This document shows positions 32,312 through 40,254 of a stretch of DNA of 64,000 nt, piece after piece. The position numbers and the translations under genes were made by a program. The stretch is from contig CALKAR010000174.1 in assembly GCA_937988745.1 (NCBI GenBank), positions 1-64,000 of the forward strand, in the 5' to 3' direction. Each line of letters begins with the position of its first letter. Position 1 is the first letter of the stretch. The DNA comes from an uncultured Peptococcaceae bacterium. Lineage in GTDB: Bacteria; Bacillota; Limnochordia; Darwinibacteriales; Darwinibacteriaceae. Below the pieces are notes generated by a model, which ran no database searches, had not been told where the DNA came from, and saw nothing but the letters and a program-made list of their open reading frames with translations.

Positions 32312-33184
32312 CTATTCCAATCCAACACGCCCCACTAAGAGATACGTCTGACGGAGAGGCGAATACTGAAGCTCTTTATCCAGCCTGAAGTTGACGATGT
32401 CGCTTGTTCTCCGCATATGCAGTCTGGGGCCTGAACAATAAATCAACTCGTTCCCTATGAGAATGTGACTCTCATCGTAATAAGAAATCGGGAGATCTTT
32501 CAGGATGTATTCCTGAACACGTTTTTCCACTTCTTCTAAGTCCAGATCCGGTTTTTCTGAAAATTCCACCACAAATCCCCGCCGCACATCGCTGTGAATC
32601 GTCGGCGGATCGTACCCCATCTGGGGGAAGACGATTGACAGCAGGTCTTCGGCACTGTGAGCCATCTTGCGGTAGACCAAAGAATCAAAGGCGTACTGCG
32701 CCAGTTCTTTGGGAAATGGCCCGAACACTGTCGGCTTTGTCACAACAACCTCTTCACCTACCGCAATCAAACATGCCGCGTTCAAACCAAGGGTCTCATA
32801 AAGCAGATCAAAATGCTCTACTACAACGCGACAGCCCGCGGCGATTGCCTGCCGAACGGCCTCAGCAAGTTCCCACATCTGAGTAAATGCCATCTCAAAA
32901 CGCACATCTAGATGATAGATGTGGCTGGCAAAAAAGCCGTCTAGGGCATCAGATAAGACAGGGAGAGGGCGCACGTTTACACCCTCATCGTCATTTGTAA
33001 GTACCAAATCAGGAAACATTCCGCGGGCAAGGAGAGACTTCCCTGCCCCCGCATCACCGATCAAGCCGATGAGGCGGTCTTCGGGAAGCAGATAGCGCTG
33101 CGAAATCAGCGCCCCCAGGTTAATGAGACGCCTGCGCCCACGGGGAGCATAATAAACGGCTTGAACCAGCGTGGTGGAATGCAT
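32312..33184 (-). CDS. P-loop ATPase/kinase-like protein with alanyl-tRNA synthetase second-additional-domain-like tail
   Basis: 290 aa. The N-terminal half has a Walker A motif GLIGDAGAGKSLLARG (about 39-54) and a hydrophobic strand RVVVEHFDLLY that could be Walker B. The C-terminal ~75 residues resemble the zinc-binding editing (SAD) fold: YDESHILIG and CSGPRLHMRRTSDI, comparable to CGGTHVKRTGEI of AlaRS. I recall similar proteins near methylaspartate genes under an alanyl-tRNA synthetase second additional domain name; function unknown. Its ATG overlaps the fumarase stop (TAATG). Confidence 0.6.
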   Translation of the reverse strand: MHSTTLVQAVYYAPRGRRRLINLGALISQRYLLPEDRLIGLIGDAGAGKSLLARGMFPDLVLTNDDEGVNVRPLPVLSDALDGFFASHIYHLDVRFEMAFTQMWELAEAVRQAIAAGCRVVVEHFDLLYETLGLNAACLIAVGEEVVVTKPTVFGPFPKELAQYAFDSLVYRKMAHSAEDLLSIVFPQMGYDPPTIHSDVRRGFVVEFSEKPDLDLEEVEKRVQEYILKDLPISYYDESHILIGNELIYCSGPRLHMRRTSDIVNFRLDKELQYSPLRQTYLLVGRVGLE

Positions 33185-34026
33185 TATAAGACCACCTCAG
33201 TATGGCGTGCCACATGACAGTTGATATTCACTGCCACAGGCAGGCCAGCAATGTGAGTCGGATAGGTTTCTACAAACACATCTAGGGCTGTTTGGGTACC
33301 GCCAAAACCCTGCGGACCCACCCCGGTTTTGTTGACTAATTCCAGCAGTTCCTCTTCAAGCTCCTTAATGTGCGGCTTCGGATGGCGGTCGCCAATGGGT
33401 CTAAACAATGCGCGCTTGGCCATCAGCGCTGCCTTGTCCATTGTACCGCCAATACCCACTCCAATCACAATTGGCGGGCAGGGATTGCCGCCAGCCTGAG
33501 TAACTGTGTCGATCACAAACTTCTTTACTCCTGCCACGCCTTCAGCAGGTTTCAGCATCTTCAGAGCGGACATGTTCTCACTGCCAAAACCCTTAGGCGC
33601 CAAAAGTAGGCGCAGACGATCACCTTCGACCAGATTCACATGCACCACTGCTGGAGTATTGTCACCTGTATTTACGCGTTCGAGGGGATCGCGCACAACG
33701 CTGTTGCGGAAATAGAACTCCTTATAACCCTGGCGCACCCCTTCATTAATGGCATCTGTAAGAAGGCCACCTGTAATATGCACATCTTGGCCTATATCAG
33801 CGAAAACCACTACCATGCCCGTATCTTGACAGAGCGCCATGCGTCTTTCTTTCGCAATTTCGGCGTTTTCCAGCATCGTGCTCAAGACGCTCTTGCCCAC
33901 TTGGGAAACTTCCTTTTCGTGTGCCTTTTCAATAGCCTCTTCTACATCCTTGGGGAGAATAGAATTGGCTGTGAGGCACATGTCCTTCACAGTTTCCACT
34001 ATCTGGGCATAGTCAATTGTTCTCAT
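33184..34026 (-). CDS. Class I fumarate hydratase / mesaconase alpha subunit
   Basis: 280 aa, the length of the alpha subunit of two-subunit Fe-S fumarases. Cysteine ligands sit in MALCQDTGM, GGNPCPP and NINCHVARHTE, with GVGIGGTMDKA also typical. In the methylaspartate pathway this enzyme hydrates mesaconate to (S)-citramalate, which fits the next-door ammonia-lyase. The beta subunit, normally the adjacent gene (~190 aa), is not in this window. Good GGAAGGAG ribosome site. Confidence 0.85.
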   Translation of the reverse strand: MRTIDYAQIVETVKDMCLTANSILPKDVEEAIEKAHEKEVSQVGKSVLSTMLENAEIAKERRMALCQDTGMVVVFADIGQDVHITGGLLTDAINEGVRQGYKEFYFRNSVVRDPLERVNTGDNTPAVVHVNLVEGDRLRLLLAPKGFGSENMSALKMLKPAEGVAGVKKFVIDTVTQAGGNPCPPIVIGVGIGGTMDKAALMAKRALFRPIGDRHPKPHIKELEEELLELVNKTGVGPQGFGGTQTALDVFVETYPTHIAGLPVAVNINCHVARHTEVVL

Positions 34027-34027
34027 A

Positions 34028-35281
34028 TTATCTCCTTCCCTTTTTCCAGTTCAAAAGGGCCAGTGTACGGTTCATCTCGTTTCTGCAGATAGATGCCCCT
34101 TCATCGAAGCCCATACCTGGTTTAGACAAGATCTGACAGGGCTGGGTAGCTAGGGCAATATGCACCGTAACTTGAGCGGAGCGCTCGGTTTCGTTGCAGG
34201 TACCTCCCAGATAAGCTCTGACACCATTTTCCTTGCAGTACAAGACTGCTTCGATGGTGTTATTAATTCCGCCAAGGTCTGGCGCTTTGACCTGAATCAT
34301 GTGGCCTGCCTTTGCCTGGACGAAATCCTTTACGTCCTGCAGCGTATTGCACCATTCGTCGGCCACAAACTCAACTGGAATGTTGTTTTCATCCACATAG
34401 CGGCGTAACTTCGCCATGGCCTCAATTTGAGACTCCCGGTCATCCAAGTCGATTGGCCCTTCAATGCGCAGTTTGTAAGGATGGACGATTTCAGCTAGTT
34501 CAGCGCAGTACTTGCCAATAGCTTCAATGTCCTGATCGAAGGCTTCACCAATGGTTCCGTACACGTCAACCTGGAAATCGGGCACATAGTCTTCGCTTGA
34601 GCGCAGATATTCAACCCGAGCCTTCAGCCAAGACAAGTAATCCCGGAGCTTCTCACCTTTTGCGCCCAGTTTTGAAACGTTGTTGAACAGTCCATGGGGC
34701 AGCACATCGATTCTCTTGAGAATCATGCGGTCAGCGTTGATAAACCGGTCATCCCCTGTCTGGCCCATGAGCGGAATGGGTTCTGTGGCAAGCTCAGTGC
34801 CATACTCTTTGCTGATGACTTCAGCCATGGTCAATCCCCGGCTCTTTGCCACTGCATCGAGAAGGGCCTGGGTGACACCATAGCGGATAGCGGTATGAAT
34901 TAAGGTACCATCACTAGTACGGCAGTTGTCAATTTTCTCTGCCATTTCGCGGAAAGAACCCAGCTCTTGCCCTTTTAAGAGAGGTACAACATATTCCTCA
35001 ATTACCGGGATATACTCATCGGCTAAGAAAAGCGGATCTCTACCGCCTGCACCAGAATACTGTACGGCAGCACAGTCGCCATAGGCAATCTGGCCGTCAT
35101 CGAGAACAAGCTGGACAGAGACAGATTCTCCTGCTTGGCGAATATTAGTAAACCCAGGTGTGACCGGCTCTCCTAGATACGCGAAACCATCTTCGCGGGC
35201 ATTGCCCGAACGGATGGCACGCTGATCATCGAAGTAAAAACCTGATAAGCCCTTGGACAGAATAACGTCAACAATCTTCAA
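34028..35281 (-). CDS. mal: Methylaspartate ammonia-lyase
   Basis: 417 aa, as in the Clostridium enzyme (413 aa), enolase superfamily. Mg2+ ligands lie in FQVDVYG, RIEGPID and VADEWCN; the catalytic Lys is in IQVKAPDLGG. It eliminates ammonia from (2S,3S)-3-methylaspartate to give mesaconate, the step after glutamate mutase. Cotranscribed with glmSLE upstream and the mesaconase subunit downstream. Confidence 0.95.
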   Translation of the reverse strand: MKIVDVILSKGLSGFYFDDQRAIRSGNAREDGFAYLGEPVTPGFTNIRQAGESVSVQLVLDDGQIAYGDCAAVQYSGAGGRDPLFLADEYIPVIEEYVVPLLKGQELGSFREMAEKIDNCRTSDGTLIHTAIRYGVTQALLDAVAKSRGLTMAEVISKEYGTELATEPIPLMGQTGDDRFINADRMILKRIDVLPHGLFNNVSKLGAKGEKLRDYLSWLKARVEYLRSSEDYVPDFQVDVYGTIGEAFDQDIEAIGKYCAELAEIVHPYKLRIEGPIDLDDRESQIEAMAKLRRYVDENNIPVEFVADEWCNTLQDVKDFVQAKAGHMIQVKAPDLGGINNTIEAVLYCKENGVRAYLGGTCNETERSAQVTVHIALATQPCQILSKPGMGFDEGASICRNEMNRTLALLNWKKGRR

Positions 35282-35301
35282 TTTGCCTATCGCTCCTATT
35301 T

Positions 35302-35604
35302 CTAATAAGTTAGATCAAATAATGGTGCATGCTGTTGAGCTCCATAGACGTCGGTTTCCCCTAGTGCTCCACTTGCCCTAGGACGTTTAATGGTGATTTT
35401 CACCGCTAAGGCCGGCTCAAAATGGACGATCTTCAGCACGTCTTCTTCAGGTATTCTATACAACTCAGCAATCTTAGCAGGTGTGATCGCCTGTCGAACT
35501 TCGTCATAATCCTGCTTATTATTAAACATCAGATCAAAGGTCAGTTCGAAGGGCCCTGCGTTCTTGCTGCGAATTACCGCTGCCACATCTCGCACGTAGC
35601 GCAT
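35302..35604 (-). CDS. DUF4387-family protein
   Basis: 100 aa. N-terminus VAAVIRSKNAGPFELTFDLMF is characteristic of DUF4387. It directly abuts the AtuA-family gene (stop and start touching), the usual partner. Function unknown; tight coupling suggests a two-subunit enzyme. In some genomes the two domains are fused, which I recall but cannot verify here. Confidence 0.8.
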   Translation of the reverse strand: MRYVRDVAAVIRSKNAGPFELTFDLMFNNKQDYDEVRQAITPAKIAELYRIPEEDVLKIVHFEPALAVKITIKRPRASGALGETDVYGAQQHAPLFDLTY

Positions 35605-36954
35605 TTACTCACCCCGCCATTCAATCTTAAACAGCTCCCGCGGATCATCAAGCTCCATCAAGTGATGTACGCAGAATTCGTACACTTCACCAGCGGGCAG
35701 ATCTGAGGGAGAGTAAGGAAAGGCCAGGTTACCTGCAGTGGATTTCCTACCCGGGTAACCATAGTGCAGCAGAGTAGACCGAGCAAACCCACATATGGTG
35801 TTGGCTGTCTCCTGTGTGTCGGCCAAAGCTTCGATAATGATACCAAGCTCGTGTCCGGGATTTGGAGAGGGCTCTAAATCACCCATTACCCCATCTCTGC
35901 CGTAACAGCGAAAGTGCAGAGAGTAATTCTGCAGATCGCGGAAATTATCCTGCACGCGCTGACGCACACCAGCAAGAATCTCATCGATTTGGCTGATCAT
36001 TATTGGGTCGCGCACGCCTGCAATGCTCACTGTGCGAAATCCAATCGGCCGCGCTCCCTCTAGTTTAACAGAAAATCTGGGTGTGGGTACGAATCTTGTA
36101 CCAGAAACTTCAACCCGCCCACCATCGAGCTCCCTAAACCTAGTATCTGTAAGATCCAGTGTGCCGCCAGGGCCTGGCAGCCAGTACGGATCGCTCTTTT
36201 CGTATAATGTATGAGCTGCAACCGACATTGGCGTACACTGCCGCTCTGGATTGAGAGCCTCCAGAATAAATGAACCGCGTTTAAGTACACCAAAAAGGCA
36301 GTCGCTGCCACTTCCGGGCACTGCGGCGATGGCTGCACACTCCAAGATCTTACCCATGTGCAGTGCCAGTGCCGGATCAAACCCATGCATAATAGGGAAT
36401 GCAGCAAAGGCAGCCGGATCATAAGCACGTCCTGCCAGAACAATTTGAGCTCCGGCCTGCAGTGCATCAATGATCGGTTCTACCCCCATCTGTGCCACAA
36501 GATTTGTGGCCTCCTGGACACTGGCACGAGTCAACTCACCGACAGGTCCACATGGCGCGGTACGACCGTCATCGATTTTCTGCAGAACGAAATCTTTCGG
36601 CGCATCACTGAATATTACAGCGGTTTTGGCCGTTTGGCCGGTCTCCGCAAAGATTTCTTGAATTATTTCCCAGTTCCATTCCACATGAGGACGCGCCCCT
36701 GAACCACCAGCTGTACCGATAATCAGAGGAATATTCTTCTCTAAAGCAGCCTTAATCAAATACTTCAAGTCGCGCTTCACTGCGGAACGCTGCGTAAAAG
36801 ACTGTCCCGAACCGAGATAATATGGCCCTGGATCTGTCGAACCAGCATCTACCGCAATCAGATGGGGTTCTCGCTTCATTCCTTCCTCAAACGAGGAGAG
36901 TGGAAAACCATAACCCAAAATCGCGGTAGGCGAAAGCACACGAATTTCATTCAT
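35605..36954 (-). CDS. AtuA-family (DUF1446) protein
   Basis: 449 aa. N-terminal SPTAILGYGFPLSSFEEG and AVDAGSTDPGPYYLG, then IIGTAGGSGARPHVEWN and VLAGRAYDPAAFAAFP, match the acyclic terpene utilisation AtuA family (DUF1446). Its reaction is not established. Placement between glutamate mutase and methylaspartate lyase genes suggests a step on a branched dicarboxylate or its CoA ester rather than terpenes. Forms a unit with DUF4387. Confidence 0.8.
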   Translation of the reverse strand: MNEIRVLSPTAILGYGFPLSSFEEGMKREPHLIAVDAGSTDPGPYYLGSGQSFTQRSAVKRDLKYLIKAALEKNIPLIIGTAGGSGARPHVEWNWEIIQEIFAETGQTAKTAVIFSDAPKDFVLQKIDDGRTAPCGPVGELTRASVQEATNLVAQMGVEPIIDALQAGAQIVLAGRAYDPAAFAAFPIMHGFDPALALHMGKILECAAIAAVPGSGSDCLFGVLKRGSFILEALNPERQCTPMSVAAHTLYEKSDPYWLPGPGGTLDLTDTRFRELDGGRVEVSGTRFVPTPRFSVKLEGARPIGFRTVSIAGVRDPIMISQIDEILAGVRQRVQDNFRDLQNYSLHFRCYGRDGVMGDLEPSPNPGHELGIIIEALADTQETANTICGFARSTLLHYGYPGRKSTAGNLAFPYSPSDLPAGEVYEFCVHHLMELDDPRELFKIEWRGE

Positions 36955-36965
36955 CTAACCATCTC

Positions 36966-38423
36966 CTAACGTGGCCTCCCCACAAGCATACCTTTACCGA
37001 TGGCGTAAATGTCATCGATCACAAACTGAAAACCGGGAGTGCGCTCTTCAAACTCAGCTCGCTCTGCCAGCTTTTCCTTATGAAATTCCTGTATTTCTTT
37101 GCTGAATGGCAGACTGCCCCAATTCAAGAAGCGAACTGCTCCATTGTTGTCGCGAGCAGGCATGGTCCGCCCAGCATTGTAAACACTCGGAGCAAATGGA
37201 ACATCAATAACTCCTGCCTGGAAAGCACGTACAGCTCCTAGGGCGAAGTCGCCATCGCCGAGTTCGAGCGTCTTATCTAGAATCTGCCGAGTTTCAGCCA
37301 TGATGATTTCCCGTTCCTGCTGAAGCTGGGCACACTCAGGGATACTCTGGTCCCGCAGCATGTTCAAAACTTGCTTTGTAGCTCTAATTCCTGCGGCATT
37401 GGCTTCTTTAGTTGGAATCCCTAAGGCCTCATGTGGAGTCTTTACAATTACCTTGGTCGCCTTGCTTAAGGCAGCCGTTACTCCACCTAAGGCAATGACA
37501 CCAAAGGCTCGCGGCTCATCATCAGGGAATCCACCCATCCACTGGTGGAAGACAGTAGTCAATTCGACGTCAGTAATCCCTTCCCGTTCCAAATATTCTT
37601 GAGCAAGAACAGGCAGCGTTTGTACAGCGGCCACATCTTGAATCAGGTTGCCACACTGTCCATAACCGAGCGTGAGGCTCTTCACACCCTGTTTTGCTGC
37701 TAAGACAGCTTCAATTACAGCTACGCTGTGCGAAATACATGGGGCCACAAGAGTGCCCGTCAATGGGCCAAAGGGTTCGCGGTTGATAATAACACCCTGC
37801 TCGGCGTAGTAGCCCACTAACCTATCAACGTACTGCCAGGCCCGGATACTTTCCTCCAGCGGCACATTTTTGGCATAGGGAATATTGTAAGAGATTCCTC
37901 CTCCTTCAAAAGCGGTAAACCCTGCTGCGAGAGTTATTTCTGCAAGCAGGCGGGCATCGGGAGTGCCATGTCTAACCTGGAGAGGTAGATCCAGCTCTTG
38001 AACCAACACGCGGCAGTTAGCCACGCCGTGATTCACAGCAGGAAAACCATTCAGAAGTGAACGGCCTTCTTTACGGCTCTCATCTAGACCGCGCTGCGCT
38101 TCTTCATAACGATTTTGACGGGTATAGGAATCAATCGTTGTGGGAAGTAGATCAGCTTCACCCTCTGTGGAAAGATACTGCAATAATTCCAGATGGCTGC
38201 GGAGGTCAGCCACTCCGGCCCGTGGCTGGGCCAGTGTTATACCTGCTTCCTTCGCTTTAGTAAGCTTTCTCGCAAAATTCTTTTCCAGTGGCAGTTCGCG
38301 ATGAAACTGCACTGCCTCATCTAAATCCACTTCGCTCCCGGTTTCCCAGGATGCCAGAACAGCCTGACGTTCTTCCTGCAGCACATGCCAGTCAAGTTTT
38401 GCACTTGACAACTGTTCGGCCAC
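36966..38423 (-). CDS. glmE: Glutamate (methylaspartate) mutase epsilon subunit
   Basis: 485 aa, matching the ~483-aa GlmE of Clostridium. TIM-barrel catalytic subunit: VRHGTPDARLLAEITLAAGF, FEGGGISYNIPYAK, LTLGYGQCGNL, VFHQWMGGFP. With GlmS and coenzyme B12 it rearranges L-glutamate to threo-3-methylaspartate. GTG start 6 nt after GGAGGG. Order glmS-glmL-glmE is standard. Confidence 0.96.
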   Translation of the reverse strand: MAEQLSSAKLDWHVLQEERQAVLASWETGSEVDLDEAVQFHRELPLEKNFARKLTKAKEAGITLAQPRAGVADLRSHLELLQYLSTEGEADLLPTTIDSYTRQNRYEEAQRGLDESRKEGRSLLNGFPAVNHGVANCRVLVQELDLPLQVRHGTPDARLLAEITLAAGFTAFEGGGISYNIPYAKNVPLEESIRAWQYVDRLVGYYAEQGVIINREPFGPLTGTLVAPCISHSVAVIEAVLAAKQGVKSLTLGYGQCGNLIQDVAAVQTLPVLAQEYLEREGITDVELTTVFHQWMGGFPDDEPRAFGVIALGGVTAALSKATKVIVKTPHEALGIPTKEANAAGIRATKQVLNMLRDQSIPECAQLQQEREIIMAETRQILDKTLELGDGDFALGAVRAFQAGVIDVPFAPSVYNAGRTMPARDNNGAVRFLNWGSLPFSKEIQEFHKEKLAERAEFEERTPGFQFVIDDIYAIGKGMLVGRPR

Positions 38424-38435
38424 GAAAGTCCCTCC

Positions 38436-39833
38436 TTACACAGACCTCAATGAATTCTCCAGCAACGCGAAAGCAATTGAACCATCTTCTTCGGCCAGCA
38501 GACCTCCTGCTGCCAAGATATAATCGTGGTCGAGGTAAAAATCAGGTTCGGCAGGTTTGAGTTCGAATGGCTCTGCCGAATCCTGCAGCACACCCATAAG
38601 CATCTCTCTCGGATCGGAACTGTTTACAAACACTCCTCCCGTTGCCACGACATGCCTAATCTGCGTCAAGTCCTTACCTTCCTGAATCCATACAGGGCCT
38701 GTAGGGGTAAACACTTGACTAATATGTCCTGCATGACGGCTGGACGCTGTCTTCGTGGCAAAGAATCCTAATGTCTGATCAAACTTGACATCTTCGGGTC
38801 CTTCCGGAATGAAATCCGGTTCAGAACTGATTTTCTGGGCGCGTTCTATAACTTGGCTGGGTTCCCAACCAAGGTGACTGCCAATCACGTCCGCTCCAAC
38901 CGCCTCGACCAGCGGCAGAGCGCTGACGCGAACTCCTAAATCGCCTTCAACAGTCCGCTTTGCAAACGGTTCGGGTAGGCCGCGCACAACGGTACCTGGA
39001 CGAGTGGGTTGGCCAGAACCGAGGGAATGGATGTCAGTGGTGGCTCCACCCACATCTACCACCAGCAGATCACCCCAACCAGGAATCTTACCTACGCCTC
39101 TGCTGAGCAAGTTACCGGCACGGAGCACTGCTGCTGGAGTTGGCATGAATATACCCTCGATAACTTCAGAAGCCTTAGATAGTCCCTTAGCTTGGACAAT
39201 GGTCTCCATAAACACCTGCCTAATTACCTCGCGGGCGGGTTCGACCTGCAATCGTCCAATCTCTGGCATTACATTTGCAGTAATATATGTACTGAAGCTT
39301 TTTGACAAATATCCCGCCACTTCCGAGGCTACACTGCGGTTGCCTGCAATAATCACGGGTATCTTCAAGTCCAGATCAGCCAAGATCTTAGCATTGTGAA
39401 TGATCGTAGTGTGATTTCCGCCGTCGGTCCCGCCGGCAAGCAGAATGATATCAGGCTGGAGTTTCGCAATTTCTTCACGGTCGTCTTCGGTGAGCTCATA
39501 GGCATAGGTCTTGAGAACGCGGGCACCAGCACCCAAAGCTGCCTGACGAGCTGCTTCTGCCGTAAGGTCCTTGACGAGGCCAATAGCAATCATCTGCAGG
39601 CCGCCTGCGGCACTCGAACATGCAAGTTTTCGAGCTCTCCGCAGATCATTCAGCGACACGCCCTGGCGACCTAAGTTATCAGCCAGACCGCTCAATGCCT
39701 CCTCCAAACCGTCAGTTACATTGGCAGGAGTCGTGGGTGCCTGAAAGCGGCCTACCAGACGAGCCCCGCCTAGATCTACAGCGCTGACCTTAGTAAATGT
39801 ACTGCCGATGTCGATTAAGACGATTAGTTCCAT
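38436..39833 (-). CDS. glmL: Glutamate mutase-associated GlmL/MutL protein (actin-like ATPase fold)
   Basis: 465 aa from the ATG at 39833. ASKHA-type nucleotide-binding motifs: ELIVLIDIGSTFTKVSAVDL, DLLVVDVGGATTDIHS and ATGGVFVN. GlmL/MutL is thought to reactivate or chaperone the B12 mutase. The open frame extends 28 codons upstream into glmS, but GAGGGG in front of 39833 and the family start fit the shorter form. Not the DNA mismatch repair MutL. Confidence 0.93.
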   Translation of the reverse strand: MELIVLIDIGSTFTKVSAVDLGGARLVGRFQAPTTPANVTDGLEEALSGLADNLGRQGVSLNDLRRARKLACSSAAGGLQMIAIGLVKDLTAEAARQAALGAGARVLKTYAYELTEDDREEIAKLQPDIILLAGGTDGGNHTTIIHNAKILADLDLKIPVIIAGNRSVASEVAGYLSKSFSTYITANVMPEIGRLQVEPAREVIRQVFMETIVQAKGLSKASEVIEGIFMPTPAAVLRAGNLLSRGVGKIPGWGDLLVVDVGGATTDIHSLGSGQPTRPGTVVRGLPEPFAKRTVEGDLGVRVSALPLVEAVGADVIGSHLGWEPSQVIERAQKISSEPDFIPEGPEDVKFDQTLGFFATKTASSRHAGHISQVFTPTGPVWIQEGKDLTQIRHVVATGGVFVNSSDPREMLMGVLQDSAEPFELKPAEPDFYLDHDYILAAGGLLAEEDGSIAFALLENSLRSV

Positions 39834-39837
39834 GGCG

Positions 39838-40254
39838 CTACCCCTCGAGGCCCAAATCCATACGGAGCTGGGGAATAAAGTCTTCTGGGAGAGTGTTAGG
39901 AGGGTAGACACGGTCAAAACCTAGGGCTTCAAACTTAGCCTGGGTTTCTTCCCAAGGTTGACTCCCGACTACTAAATAACCACCTATGTAGAGAAGGATG
40001 TCAGCTAATCCAGCTTCTACAAACGCCTCTCGCAAACCCCTGCAGTCGATTTCTGCATGACCGTACAGGGATGAGACAAGAACAGCATCAGCATTAGTTT
40101 CGATAGCAGCTTCGACAAATTCTTTCTGTGACACCAAGACACCCAAATTCACAACGTTAAAGCCTGCTTCTTTTAAGGCAATCTCTAGTATTTTGTTTCC
40201 TACTGCATGTACATCAGAACCAATAACCCCTAATACCAGCGTTTTGCCATTCAC
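39838..40254 (-). CDS. glmS: Glutamate mutase sigma (cobalamin-binding) subunit
   Basis: 138 aa. B12-binding motif SDVHAVG (DxHxxG), then SSLYGHAE and GGYLVVG. It binds adenosylcobalamin with its lower-axial His and contacts GlmE. GTG start at 40254, a weak GGTGGG site, and a 41-nt overlap with the end of spoIVB in another frame. First gene of the inserted glutamate cluster; I could not find a convincing promoter between the spoIVB-internal terminator and this start. Confidence 0.95.
   Translation of the reverse strand: MNGKTLVLGVIGSDVHAVGNKILEIALKEAGFNVVNLGVLVSQKEFVEAAIETNADAVLVSSLYGHAEIDCRGLREAFVEAGLADILLYIGGYLVVGSQPWEETQAKFEALGFDRVYPPNTLPEDFIPQLRMDLGLEG

Noticed and set aside
38436..39833. 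DNA mismatch repair MutL
   Set aside because: Shared name only; the protein has the ASKHA motifs of GlmL and lies between glmS and glmE.
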